A DNA stretch of 38,589 nucleotides from Kiritimatiellales bacterium (GTDB taxonomy: Bacteria > Verrucomicrobiota > Kiritimatiellia > Kiritimatiellales > Pontiellaceae): positions 1-38,589 of the forward strand of contig JAUVCG010000003.1 of NCBI GenBank assembly GCA_030595785.1. The letters run 5' to 3'. Shown here piece by piece: positions 23,729 to 32,592 of this stretch. Under the pieces are notes generated by a model. The model did not search any database. It was not told the origin of the DNA and saw nothing but the letters and a program-made list of their open reading frames with translations. Each line of letters begins with the position of its first letter. The stretch's first letter is position 1. Made by a program: the position numbers and the translations under genes.

Positions 23729-24841
23729 TCAGCCCATCGCAAGAGAAATGACCTCTTTGATCTGGCGTTGGCGAGTTTCTATGCTTTCACAGAGCCGAAA
23801 TTGAACCTGCGCTCGCTGGAGGTTTTGCTCGGGCGATTTCACCTTGAAGTAACGATTCCCCGAGAGATAATCCTGGAAGAAGCGTAATCCAAGCTCAAAG
23901 GTGATCAGACGGATTGAATCGTATAGATATTTCTTATCGTTTTCGGTAAGAAAATCCCTAGCCTGGACAATGTATCCACGAACGAATGCTTCACAGAGAT
24001 CCAGATCGAATGAAACACGACCGAGCTCATTTGTTTCCTCCCCTTCACGATTACATAGTGAGCGTAATGCATCGCCGAAATCGTAATGGATTAGGCCGGG
24101 CTTTGCCGTGTCTAGATCAATAATCGCGGTGCCCTTTCCCGTATCGTCATCGATCATAATATTGCTGATCTTGGGGTCGCCATGAATCAACCGCACCTCG
24201 AGCTCGCCGGCATCCAGTGCGTTATGCAAAACAGAGGAAAACCCGCGCCGATCCTCGACAAAGCGCTGCAGGTTTCGCACTTCCATTGAGCTTCCAATTA
24301 AATCCTTTACCTCGGGCGTTTGCGCAACAGCATCGTATTGTTCCAGATATTTCGGTGTCTCATGAAAGCCGGGAAGCGTATCGCGCAGGCTCATAGGATT
24401 CATGCTGGATACCAGGCGATGGAACAGTCCGAGTACAGTTCCGATTTCGTAAGCGTGCTCAGCACTCTGTGCAACATCGTAGGACTTGGCTGAAGCAATC
24501 AGGGTCAATGCCCGCCAGTAGTGACCATCGGCATCCTTGAAAAAATCCTGTCCGTCTCGACAGGAAACAAGACGCGGAAGCTGCCAGATACGGTCGGCGG
24601 TTGCGCTTTCAGCCTGAAGTTGTTTATGGCAGTGGTTGGTGAGAATACTCATGTTTTCCATGATCCACTCGGGATGAGCGAAAACATGGCTGTTTACACG
24701 CTGGATAATGATTCTCTCTTCAGAAAAGTGGGTACGGAACACCGCCAGATAAGTGTCGTTGACGTTCCCGCTGCCGGTCGGCCGAATACTTGCCAATTGC
24801 CCGGAAACTTCAAATTGTTTTGCAACAGCTGTTGGTGTCAT
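23729..24841 (-). CDS. NahK-like phosphotransferase (APH fold), paralog 1
   Basis: A 370-residue kinase of the aminoglycoside-phosphotransferase fold. GSGNVNDTY lies near residue 24, the catalytic-loop HGDPKISNI is in the middle, and the metal-binding IIDLDTAKPG follows. The pattern is that of N-acetylhexosamine 1-kinase (NahK), which turns GlcNAc or GalNAc into the 1-phosphate. The loop histidine is followed by GDPK rather than the NDTK of the second paralog. The GTG at 24844 and the ATG at 24841 are both possible; the ATG is seven bases from GGAGG. It is the last intact gene of the amino-sugar operon. Confidence 0.8.
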   Translation of the reverse strand: MTPTAVAKQFEVSGQLASIRPTGSGNVNDTYLAVFRTHFSEERIIIQRVNSHVFAHPEWIMENMSILTNHCHKQLQAESATADRIWQLPRLVSCRDGQDFFKDADGHYWRALTLIASAKSYDVAQSAEHAYEIGTVLGLFHRLVSSMNPMSLRDTLPGFHETPKYLEQYDAVAQTPEVKDLIGSSMEVRNLQRFVEDRRGFSSVLHNALDAGELEVRLIHGDPKISNIMIDDDTGKGTAIIDLDTAKPGLIHYDFGDALRSLCNREGEETNELGRVSFDLDLCEAFVRGYIVQARDFLTENDKKYLYDSIRLITFELGLRFFQDYLSGNRYFKVKSPEQNLQRAQVQFRLCESIETRQRQIKEVISLAMG

Positions 24842-24864
24842 CACATGCCTCCGGGTTTCTGCAC

Positions 24865-25779
24865 TCAGCGTTTTGTAAAATATTTAATTGTGGCCCGGAG
24901 ACCTTCATCAAAACTGCAAGCCGGCATAAAACCGGCCGACGTGATTTTTTCAACAGAGGCCATTGAATGTTTCACGTCGCCGGAACGCTCAGGAGAATAG
25001 TCGATCTTCGAAGACGATCCTGTCAGTTCTATGATTTTCCGGGCGAGGTCATTGATGGTCAACCGCCGACCGTAAGCCACGTTATAGAAGCCGGGAGCGG
25101 TGTCGTTCATGGCGAGGAAAACGTTGGCGGCCACTATATCCTTCACATAGATAAAGTCACGTGTCTGCTCCCCATCGCCAAAGATCGTAATGGTTTCGTT
25201 CCGTACGGCCCTATCGATAAAGATCGGAACCGCAGCCGCATAAGCACTGCCCGGATCCTGACGCGGTCCGAAGACGTTGAAGTAGCGCATGACGCCCGTA
25301 GCGATTTTCCCTTCACGCGAAAACATGTCGCAGTAATATTCCCCGTCAAGCTTGGTGATCGCATACGGGCTCTTGGGCTCCGGCAGCATGGTTTCAATCT
25401 TTGGAACCACTGGATTATCGCCGTAGCTGGCGGCCGAGCTGGAAAAACACATTTTCTTTACGCCGGCCTTGGCGGCCTCTTCCAGCACAACCAGTGTGCC
25501 CGTGGTATTGATCTCCACGCACTCAATCGGCTTTTCCATCGATTCAGGAACGCTGATCATCGCGGCCATATGGAAAATATAGTCCACCCCTGCTACGGCC
25601 GCCTGAACCGTGTCGCGGTCGGTTATCGAGCCATCAACAAACTCGTATTCAAATCCCTGAAGGTTCTCGAGATAACCACTGCGCAGATTATCGAGAACCC
25701 TCACTTCGGCTTTGCCCTGGAAATGCTCAACGATATGGCTGCCAATGAAACCGGCTCCACCTGTTACAAGTATTGTCAT
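24865..25779 (-). CDS. NAD-dependent sugar-nucleotide 4-epimerase (Gne/WbpP-like)
   Basis: A 304-residue extended SDR. The NAD motif GGAGFIGS is at 7-14, the catalytic SSSAASYG around 113-120 and YAITK at 139-143. The stretch RYFNVFGPRQDPGSAYAAAVP and DGEQTRDFIYVKDIV is close to WbpP/Gne-type UDP-GlcNAc 4-epimerases, so interconversion of UDP-GlcNAc and UDP-GalNAc is the best guess. In Bifidobacterium a NahK and a GalE act in one pathway, and here NahK-like genes lie on both sides. AGGAATC precedes the ATG at 25779. Confidence 0.82.
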   Translation of the reverse strand: MTILVTGGAGFIGSHIVEHFQGKAEVRVLDNLRSGYLENLQGFEYEFVDGSITDRDTVQAAVAGVDYIFHMAAMISVPESMEKPIECVEINTTGTLVVLEEAAKAGVKKMCFSSSAASYGDNPVVPKIETMLPEPKSPYAITKLDGEYYCDMFSREGKIATGVMRYFNVFGPRQDPGSAYAAAVPIFIDRAVRNETITIFGDGEQTRDFIYVKDIVAANVFLAMNDTAPGFYNVAYGRRLTINDLARKIIELTGSSSKIDYSPERSGDVKHSMASVEKITSAGFMPACSFDEGLRATIKYFTKR

Positions 25780-25794
25780 ATTCAGATTCCTGGT

Positions 25795-25942
25795 TTCTAA
25801 TATCTAAATCCAAGACAAATCCCAAGCCACAATCCCCAACTTTAAAACAACTGGCCTCACCCTGTTTCGAGCATTCTTCTCTTCCCCTTTTGGAATTGTT
25901 TAGAATTTAGAGCTTAGGATTTGGAGTTTTCGTATCGCGGTT
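25795..25942. repeat. Gap with TCTAAATCC/GGATTTAG-type inverted repeat
   Basis: TTTCTAATATCTAAATCC (25795-25812) and GAATTTAGAGCTTAGGATTTGG (about 25902-25925) are complementary in part. This is the only gap of more than 30 bases within the amino-sugar operon. No gene is seen. Confidence 0.45.
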
Positions 25943-27031
25943 TTACCGCGCCACGATTGCCTGCATGGCATCCATCTGTTCCTCCATGGATTGAACCATC
26001 TTGAACTGCTTGCGGCAACGGTCAATATTCTGCCCCTCACGATGTGTTTTGAAATAGGTATCGCCCTGAAGATAGTCCGTGAGGAAACGCAAGCCGATCT
26101 CAAAGGTAATCAACTGACCCGACATGGGAAGCAGTTCCTTTTCCTTCGGCACCAGGAAGCCATCCGCGGTTTCGAGGTAGCCGTTCACCAAAGCTTCGAA
26201 ATAGTCGATATCCATCCATATCCTGGATGTGTCCCCCTCGTCCTCGACCGCCTGGTTAGTCGTGGTGCGGATCATGTCGCCAAAGTCGTAAAGCACCGAG
26301 CCAGGCATCACCGTGTCCAGATCAATCACACACATGCCTTTTCCGGTTACTGTATCGAGCAGCACGTTATTCAGCTTCGTATCGTTATGCGTCACGCGCT
26401 CCGGCAGTTCGCCGGAGGCCAGCAGATCAATGCCCGTATCCACCAGCCCCTCGTGTGCCGTTGCAAACTCAATATCGGCCTTCACGCCGACCGCGCGGTT
26501 GAACGGATCCGCTTCAATGGCAGCCATCAGCGTGTCATAACGCGAGCGTGTGTGGTGGAAGTCGGGAATGGTTTCATGCAGGCGCCCAGGCAGATCGGCC
26601 AGTTGACATTGGAATTCACCGAACGCCTTGGCTGATTCATAGGCCTGATCCGTATTCTCGATCACATCGATGCCCACCGCGCCTTCGACAAACACATACG
26701 TACGCCAAAAATCCCCCGCGGCATCCTGATGGAAATCCTTGCCATCGACCGTCGGGACAAGAGTCAGTACCCGTCGATCCAATTCCCCCGCTCCAGCTTC
26801 TTCAAACTTTTTGCGCTGGTGGCGGGTCACCCGACCAATGTTTTCCATCAGCGCCGGGACATCCTTGAAAATATTATGATTCACCCGCTGGTGGATATAG
26901 TGCACCACGCTTCCGTCCTCGTTGTAGTACGCCTTGTAGGTATCGTTGATATGCCCGCTACCGTACGGCTCTTCACCCAGGTAGGTGCCCGGGCATTGGA
27001 ATGCCGAAGCGATTTCGTTGAACTGTTCCAT
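25943..27031 (-). CDS. N-acetylhexosamine 1-kinase-like (NahK), paralog 2
   Basis: 362 residues, the length of NahK from Bifidobacterium (about 359). GSGHINDTYKAYY is at 24-36, the catalytic loop VTHNDTKLNNVLLD at 213-226 (the aspartate of HND as base) and the magnesium site VIDLDTVMPG at 235-244. These are the NahK hallmarks, so GlcNAc/GalNAc 1-phosphorylation is likely. GAGGAGGAA precedes the ATG at 27031, 17 bases after the sulfatase. It is more typical of NahK than the paralog at 23729 and may have a different sugar preference. Confidence 0.87.
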   Translation of the reverse strand: MEQFNEIASAFQCPGTYLGEEPYGSGHINDTYKAYYNEDGSVVHYIHQRVNHNIFKDVPALMENIGRVTRHQRKKFEEAGAGELDRRVLTLVPTVDGKDFHQDAAGDFWRTYVFVEGAVGIDVIENTDQAYESAKAFGEFQCQLADLPGRLHETIPDFHHTRSRYDTLMAAIEADPFNRAVGVKADIEFATAHEGLVDTGIDLLASGELPERVTHNDTKLNNVLLDTVTGKGMCVIDLDTVMPGSVLYDFGDMIRTTTNQAVEDEGDTSRIWMDIDYFEALVNGYLETADGFLVPKEKELLPMSGQLITFEIGLRFLTDYLQGDTYFKTHREGQNIDRCRKQFKMVQSMEEQMDAMQAIVAR

Positions 27032-27048
27032 GGGTTCCTCCTCAAGTC

Positions 27049-28500
27049 TCAGTTCCGGTATTTTCCGAACTGGAATTTTGTATTCACCGGCTTGTCGCGT
27101 TCGCGAAGGATAATCGCCTCCACCTTCGCAACGATCTCCGGGTGCTGTACCGCCACATTGGTTTTTTCCGAAGGATCGTCCTTCAGATTGTAAAGCTCGA
27201 GCGGGGCTTCAGGATTCTTTTTCACGTTCCGCTTCACGCCTTTCCAATCGCCCATCCGCACGGCAATCTGCCCGCCGTAGCCGGCAAAGTCCCAGAAGAT
27301 AAATTCATGCTTCTTTTGCCGCGCGCCCTGACCCAGCAGCTCGGGCAGGATGCTGATGCCATCGGTATCGGGCGAAACTTCGGCTCCGGCGATTTGCGCC
27401 AGCGTGGTCGGCATATCGTAGTGCGCGCCAATATGGCTGGAGACGGAGCCGGCCGGAACATGTCCCGGCCAGCGGACAATGAACGGCTCGCGTACGCCAC
27501 CTTCGTAGACCGAGCCCTTGAGACCGCGCAGTTCGCCGACGCTGTCGAAAAATTCATAGTCCACCTGCTTGAGGTGGGTCACGCCATTGTCGGAGGTAAA
27601 AATCACAATCGTGTTCTCGTCGATGCCCAGTTCCTTGAGCAGCGCGAATAGACGCCCCATCTGCTTGTCCATGAAGGCAATCATGGCAGCGTAGCAGGCG
27701 CGCGGCGTTGGATGGGGCTGATATGCCCTTCCGGTATACGGGGTCTCTTCCCACTCCCCGAGATAGGCCTCGATCTCTTCCTGCGGAGCCTGGAGTGCCA
27801 GATGCGGAATTACGGTTGGGTAGTAGACGAAAAAAGGCTTGTCATGCTCTTTCCTCACAAACTCCAGCATTTTGTCGGCAATCAATTGCGGCGCATATTT
27901 TTCGCCGGTCACGCCGCGCGTGTTGCCATCGAGGAATTCGGGTTTGCCGTCGCGGTCGAGATACTTCGGGTAAAGGTTATGTGCATGGCGCTGGCAGTTG
28001 TAGCCATAAAAGTGGTCGAAGCCCTTCTTGAGCGGATCGCCGGTGGTACCCGCTGCGCCGAGCCCCCACTTGCCAAAGCACCCGGTTTTATAGCCCTTGG
28101 CCTTGAGGACTTCCGCGATGGTGGTTTCTTCCGGCGGCAGGGGCGTCTGCCCGCCATAGATGGTTGCGCCATTGAGTTCATACTGGTTCGCCTTGATCTC
28201 GCCGTTGTTGCGGATGCAGGCATGACCTCCATGCCTGCCGGTCATCAGGTTGCAGCGGGCCGGGCCACAGACCGGCGCGCCGGTGTGGAACTGCGTAAAG
28301 CGCATCCCCTCCGCCGCCATCTGATCAAGATGCGGCGTGCGGATTTTCTTCTGCCCGTAGCATCCAAGTTCTTTCCAGCCGAGGTCGTCGGCCATCACCA
28401 GAATAATGTTCGGCGGCTTCGAGGAACGGGCCCCTGCCAGAACGGATCCAGCAGTACATGCGGCCGTTGCCGACACCATAAATTTTCGTCTGCTGTTCAT
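27049..28500 (-). CDS. Sulfatase, type I (formylglycine-dependent), Tat-like signal
   Basis: A 483-residue arylsulfatase-type enzyme. The N-terminus NSRRKFMVSATAAC is a twin-arginine-like export signal. The alkaline-phosphatase fold shows MADDLGW (D38-D39 metal ligands), the formylglycine motif C78-G-P-A-R and SDNG at 303-306. It should be matured by a formylglycine-generating or anSME enzyme elsewhere. The substrate is probably a sulfated amino sugar, judged from the neighbours. I used the ATG at 28500, one base beyond the upstream stop and with TTGGAA upstream. Confidence 0.93.
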   Translation of the reverse strand: MNSRRKFMVSATAACTAGSVLAGARSSKPPNIILVMADDLGWKELGCYGQKKIRTPHLDQMAAEGMRFTQFHTGAPVCGPARCNLMTGRHGGHACIRNNGEIKANQYELNGATIYGGQTPLPPEETTIAEVLKAKGYKTGCFGKWGLGAAGTTGDPLKKGFDHFYGYNCQRHAHNLYPKYLDRDGKPEFLDGNTRGVTGEKYAPQLIADKMLEFVRKEHDKPFFVYYPTVIPHLALQAPQEEIEAYLGEWEETPYTGRAYQPHPTPRACYAAMIAFMDKQMGRLFALLKELGIDENTIVIFTSDNGVTHLKQVDYEFFDSVGELRGLKGSVYEGGVREPFIVRWPGHVPAGSVSSHIGAHYDMPTTLAQIAGAEVSPDTDGISILPELLGQGARQKKHEFIFWDFAGYGGQIAVRMGDWKGVKRNVKKNPEAPLELYNLKDDPSEKTNVAVQHPEIVAKVEAIILRERDKPVNTKFQFGKYRN

Positions 28501-28501
28501 G

Positions 28502-29815
28502 CTACATTCCAATCACTGGAAGTTTGGCCGGGTCGACATCCACGATTCCCAGCGGTGTATTGGTTTTCCATTGCCCTCGGGTAAAGTCGGGCACCATGAT
28601 CCGTTCGCTATCCTTCGCAACCGACTCGATGCTCAGCGGCATGATGCTACTCCATGCGGCAGCATCGTACACATCCTGATCGAGCGGCAGCCCGTTTTTG
28701 AGGCAGTAGATCAGCCGATAGTCCATGATAAAATCCATACCGCCGTGGCCGCCCACCTTGCGGGCGACCTCACCCATGGTGCGACTCAGTGGATGCCGGT
28801 ATTTTTCTTCCAGCTCTTTCATCTGCTCGGCAGTCTGCCACTTGTGCCCCAGCGCAATGCGCGGCTCGGGATATTTCCGTGCCATGCCCTTGGTGCCCTG
28901 CAATAGGTGGATCCGGCTATAGGGGCGCGGCGTGCTGACGTCGTGCTGTACCATCACCGTCTGCCCCCTGGCGCATTTGATGAGCGTCGTGTTCATGTCG
29001 CCGCGATAGTTTTCGAGCGAGGCCATGTTCGGTTTATTGTTTTCCGTCGCCCACGCCGTGAAGGCCGCCTGCTGGCTCGACATGGAGACCAGATGTTTAA
29101 ACCGGTTCCCGCGGTTGATGTTCAGACACTGTGCAATGGGTCCGAGTCCATGGGTGGGATAGAGATTGCCGTTCTTGGTGTTGTTTTGATGAAAACGCCA
29201 CATGCCCTGATAGCCGTTCTCTTTGGAAATCAAACCGCACAGCGTATGGATGTAAGCACCCTCCGCATGGGTCAGTTCACCGAAAACGCCCTGCCTCACC
29301 ATGTTGAGCGTCTGCAGTTCGAAAAAGTCGTAACAGCAATTCTCAAGCATCATGCAGTGCTTGCCGGTTTTCTCCGATGTTTCGACCAGTTGCCAGCACT
29401 CTTCGGTCGATGTGGAGGCGGGAACCTCGGTGGCGGCATGCTTGCCGTTTTGCATGGCATGCACACACATCGGCGTGTGCCAGCGCCACGGCGTGGCGAT
29501 ATAGACGAGATCAAGATCGAGGGCGACCAATTCCTTCCAGATCTCTTCATTGCCGGAAAACGTCTTCGCGGCCGGACGCCCGGCATCGGCGAGAATTTTT
29601 GCCGCCTTCGCCACCATCTCCCCGCGCAAATCACACAGCGCAACGATTTCGACATCGCGAATTTTCGAGAGGCGCTTGACCGCCCCCTTGCCGCGCATAC
29701 CCAGGCCAATGATGCCGACGCGGATCTTTCCCCGCGAAGGAGCAGAGCGTGCAATCATCGGAGCCGCAGCCGCCAGCGCGGTTGCAATCAAGAAATCTTT
29801 ACGGTTTGTGTTCAT
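28502..29815 (-). CDS. GH109-type alpha-N-acetylgalactosaminidase (Gfo/Idh/MocA fold)
   Basis: A 437-residue exported NAD-dependent glycosidase. An N-terminal signal (NRKDFLIATALAAAAP) is followed by the Rossmann motif GIIGLGMRG at 34-42. The GH109 hallmarks are ATPWRWHTPMCVHAMQ, ATEVPAS, ECWQLVETSEKTGKHCMMLE, GMWRFHQNNTKNGNLYPTHG and INRGNRF. GH109 enzymes cut alpha-GalNAc by an oxidation-elimination mechanism using NAD+. The ATG at 29815 overlaps the stop of the GH20 gene (TGATG). A generic Gfo/Idh oxidoreductase is the alternative, but the combination of motifs favours GH109. Confidence 0.85.
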   Translation of the reverse strand: MNTNRKDFLIATALAAAAPMIARSAPSRGKIRVGIIGLGMRGKGAVKRLSKIRDVEIVALCDLRGEMVAKAAKILADAGRPAAKTFSGNEEIWKELVALDLDLVYIATPWRWHTPMCVHAMQNGKHAATEVPASTSTEECWQLVETSEKTGKHCMMLENCCYDFFELQTLNMVRQGVFGELTHAEGAYIHTLCGLISKENGYQGMWRFHQNNTKNGNLYPTHGLGPIAQCLNINRGNRFKHLVSMSSQQAAFTAWATENNKPNMASLENYRGDMNTTLIKCARGQTVMVQHDVSTPRPYSRIHLLQGTKGMARKYPEPRIALGHKWQTAEQMKELEEKYRHPLSRTMGEVARKVGGHGGMDFIMDYRLIYCLKNGLPLDQDVYDAAAWSSIMPLSIESVAKDSERIMVPDFTRGQWKTNTPLGIVDVDPAKLPVIGM

Positions 29816-32592
29816 CACTTCATCTCCCTGTAGTTAATGCCCACCGCATCGAAGCGGCGTTCCTGTACCTTCATGCGTTCGAGAAAGCTTTCGTAGTCCT
29901 TTTGCTCCTGCGGGAGCCACACCAACTCGGTGAGGGCACAGGCGCGCGGGAAGGCCATGTATTCCGCGTGTTTCATCGACGGAATATATTCCGTCCAGAT
30001 CTGACCCTGTGCTCCGAGAATGTGTACAGCCGTTGCTGCATCGACCCCTTGGATGACCGGCTCAAAGTTGTAGACTTTTTCCAAGGGCAAGTAACCGCCA
30101 ATGGCCAGCGGCTCGTTCTTCTTGTCCTTGCTTTGGTAGTAGTCGAAATAGAGGCTTCCGTTGGCGGCCACAACAATATCGTGTCCCTCCTCGGCAGCTT
30201 TCCTGGCAATCTCCAAACCATGGGTTTGCCCGGCCTTTCCGCGCCACCACATCACGGCCGCATTTTCGGCCAGTCCACCCTCCGCTATCTCGTCCCAGCC
30301 GATCAGCCGGCGGCCATTGTCCACCAGAAAGTCATCGATCTGCTTGATGAACCAGCTCTGCATTTCGTGCATATCCTTCAAACCGCGCTCTTCGCGCAGC
30401 TGCTGGATGCGCTCGCTGGCCTCCCACTGATCCTTCTTCGCCTCATCACCGCCTATATGGATGAACTCTGAGGGAAAAAGCTGCATCACTTCGGTCAATA
30501 CATCCTTGCAAAACCGGACGGTGGAATCTTCGGGATTGAGGATGTTTTTACTGACACCCCACTCCGTTTTAACAGGTAGCGGGTTGGTGGTGCATCCCAG
30601 TTCCGGATAGGCCGCAATGGCGGCCTGCATGTGGCCGGGCATATCGATTTCCGGAATAATAACGATGTGGCGCTCAGCGGCATAGGCCACCACCTCGCGA
30701 ATGTCGTCTTGTGTGTAGAAGCCACCGTGCGGCTCCCCGTCATACTCGAACGGAATCTTTTTCTCACGATAGTCACGGATATGGCCTACCACGGTTTCCT
30801 TGCGCCATGCTCCGACCTCGGTGAGCTTCGGATATTTCCTGATCTCGATACGCCATCCCTGGTCTTCGGTTAGATGCCAGTGAAGGGTGTTAAATTTGAG
30901 TGTCGCCATCGTGTCGATGAATTTGAGTACGTCCTCCTTCGGCATAAAATGGCGGCCAACGTCCAGCATCAAGCCGCGCCAGTCAAACCGTGGCACGTCA
31001 CGGATTTCAACCGTCGGAATTTTCCAATCATAGAAACTTTTTTTTGCCGAATAAATTTCCGGAGGCAGGAGCTGACGAAGAGTTTGCGCGCCGTAGAAGA
31101 GACCGGACGCCTGCGGCGCCTTAATGGATACGTAATCCGTGACGCGTAATTCATACCCCTCTTTGCCCAGGGAACTATCTTTCGATGTTTTGAAAACAAT
31201 ATCACCTTTGTTTCCTTGCCGGACCGGAAGCTGGAAGCCGGTGGCGGGACGAAGCTGGGTGGCGAGCAGTTCGGCGGTCTCCTTGGCTGAAGCATCGGCA
31301 TAGGCGATTACAACGTCCGGTTTGAGCTCCCACGTGTCGCCCGTTTCTTTCAGCTCCATCGGCTGCGGAATAATGGCCGGGGAAGCGCCGCCGAGTGCCG
31401 TTGCCACCGGCTGCGTCCAAGCCTTGGGGACAATGTCGCCAAACTCGTCGTAGGCGCATACGGCCGGCGCGTCACAACTCACCACTGCCCGAATAAACAA
31501 CTCTCTGCCATTCAATGTGTAGACTGACTTCGAACCTTCCACAATTTGGAAAACCTTGCCGGTTTCTTCCGCCGTACTGCCGATAAACGTGATCGTGTAG
31601 TTGATGCCATCCTCCGGCTCCACCGCAACGGTGTACGTGCGTTCCTTCTGGTCGAACGCAATGTTTTTCAGCGTAATGCCAGTGGAGGAATAGAAGTCAC
31701 CGCGCAACATGGACGCCGTGATGGCATCCGCCGTCAGTTCGGGACTTTTCACCATGACCCAGGCCAGTCCGGGACCATTCGCGTGAGGTGTTTCATGGTG
31801 GTAATCGTGCGTATCGTCGGTGGCGCAGCCGTAGAGAATGGGCAGCCCCCTTTTCAGCCGCACCGTATTGGCGATATCCCAGACGCGCTCCATGGGCGGC
31901 AGGTCGACACCGTTGCCTTCGTTCAGGCAGCCGCTGCTGGCATTCATGATTTCAACCCCGTGGGCACCCTCGACCGCGGCGAGCTGCTCTCCAGTGATGG
32001 ACGATTTCCAGTTGGGATGGTTGATGTGCCAAAAGATGGGATGATCCGCCTCATCGATGTGGCCATGCACCAGCTTTTCATGCAGCGCCAGTTCCTGCTC
32101 CACCGTGTTCGGGCTTTGCCTTGCCACGGTCAATGACTTCTGAATATTGATCGGATTGGAATGCACCTGTTTCCCGCTGGACAACGCCGATGTCAGCTCG
32201 ACGCTTTCGATCATGATAAACCGCCCTGGTTCTTCGACCCGTTCCCGAACCTCGATCAGCGGCATGAGCCGTATCTGGCGTTTCCCATCGTTCTCGCGAA
32301 ACTGTAGATGCTCTTTCCCCCAGCGGGCTTCCGACCGCTCGACGGCCGCGTCCATTCTATCTGCCTTGTAGTTTTTCCAGTGCTCGCCGCGTGAAACTAC
32401 GTTGTGGTCGGAAAGCGACAGGAAATGGTAGCCCATTTCCTTATAGCGATCCGCCACCGTCTCCGGAAACTCCTTCCCGTCCGACCAGAAGGTATGCGTG
32501 TGCGTATTTCCTTTGTACCACTGCGACCTGGCGGCATAGCCCGTACTCAACCCGATGCACAGCGCAATGGCTGCAAATCTTATCTGCTTCAT
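29815..32592 (-). CDS. PHP-domain fused to GH20 beta-N-acetylhexosaminidase
   Basis: 925 residues, exported by a signal peptide (1-20). The first part, about 25-300, is a PHP metal-dependent phosphoesterase-like domain: GNTHTHTFWSDG (H31, H33, D38), SLSDHN (61-64), FWHINHPNW and a closing ATDDTHDY (257-264). A linker of about 80 residues follows. From about 405 to 925 is a GH20 glycosidase: IIPQPMELK, LMLDVGRHFMP, LHWHLTEDQGWR, EIDMPGHMQ and the catalytic HIGGDEAKK (D716, E717). GH20 removes terminal beta-GlcNAc or beta-GalNAc by substrate assistance. The stop overlaps the GH109 start, and the start overlaps the SSS stop. The role of the PHP part is unknown. Confidence 0.9.
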   Translation of the reverse strand: MKQIRFAAIALCIGLSTGYAARSQWYKGNTHTHTFWSDGKEFPETVADRYKEMGYHFLSLSDHNVVSRGEHWKNYKADRMDAAVERSEARWGKEHLQFRENDGKRQIRLMPLIEVRERVEEPGRFIMIESVELTSALSSGKQVHSNPINIQKSLTVARQSPNTVEQELALHEKLVHGHIDEADHPIFWHINHPNWKSSITGEQLAAVEGAHGVEIMNASSGCLNEGNGVDLPPMERVWDIANTVRLKRGLPILYGCATDDTHDYHHETPHANGPGLAWVMVKSPELTADAITASMLRGDFYSSTGITLKNIAFDQKERTYTVAVEPEDGINYTITFIGSTAEETGKVFQIVEGSKSVYTLNGRELFIRAVVSCDAPAVCAYDEFGDIVPKAWTQPVATALGGASPAIIPQPMELKETGDTWELKPDVVIAYADASAKETAELLATQLRPATGFQLPVRQGNKGDIVFKTSKDSSLGKEGYELRVTDYVSIKAPQASGLFYGAQTLRQLLPPEIYSAKKSFYDWKIPTVEIRDVPRFDWRGLMLDVGRHFMPKEDVLKFIDTMATLKFNTLHWHLTEDQGWRIEIRKYPKLTEVGAWRKETVVGHIRDYREKKIPFEYDGEPHGGFYTQDDIREVVAYAAERHIVIIPEIDMPGHMQAAIAAYPELGCTTNPLPVKTEWGVSKNILNPEDSTVRFCKDVLTEVMQLFPSEFIHIGGDEAKKDQWEASERIQQLREERGLKDMHEMQSWFIKQIDDFLVDNGRRLIGWDEIAEGGLAENAAVMWWRGKAGQTHGLEIARKAAEEGHDIVVAANGSLYFDYYQSKDKKNEPLAIGGYLPLEKVYNFEPVIQGVDAATAVHILGAQGQIWTEYIPSMKHAEYMAFPRACALTELVWLPQEQKDYESFLERMKVQERRFDAVGINYREMK

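Noticed and set aside
24967-25800. 277-codon plus-strand frame opposite the epimerase
   Set aside because: Antisense of a gene with complete SDR motifs.
27712-28584. 290-codon plus-strand frame opposite the sulfatase
   Set aside because: Antisense to a gene with an intact formylglycine motif. No independent evidence.
28907-29833. 308-codon plus-strand frame opposite the GH109 gene
   Set aside because: Antisense to a gene with multiple family motifs.
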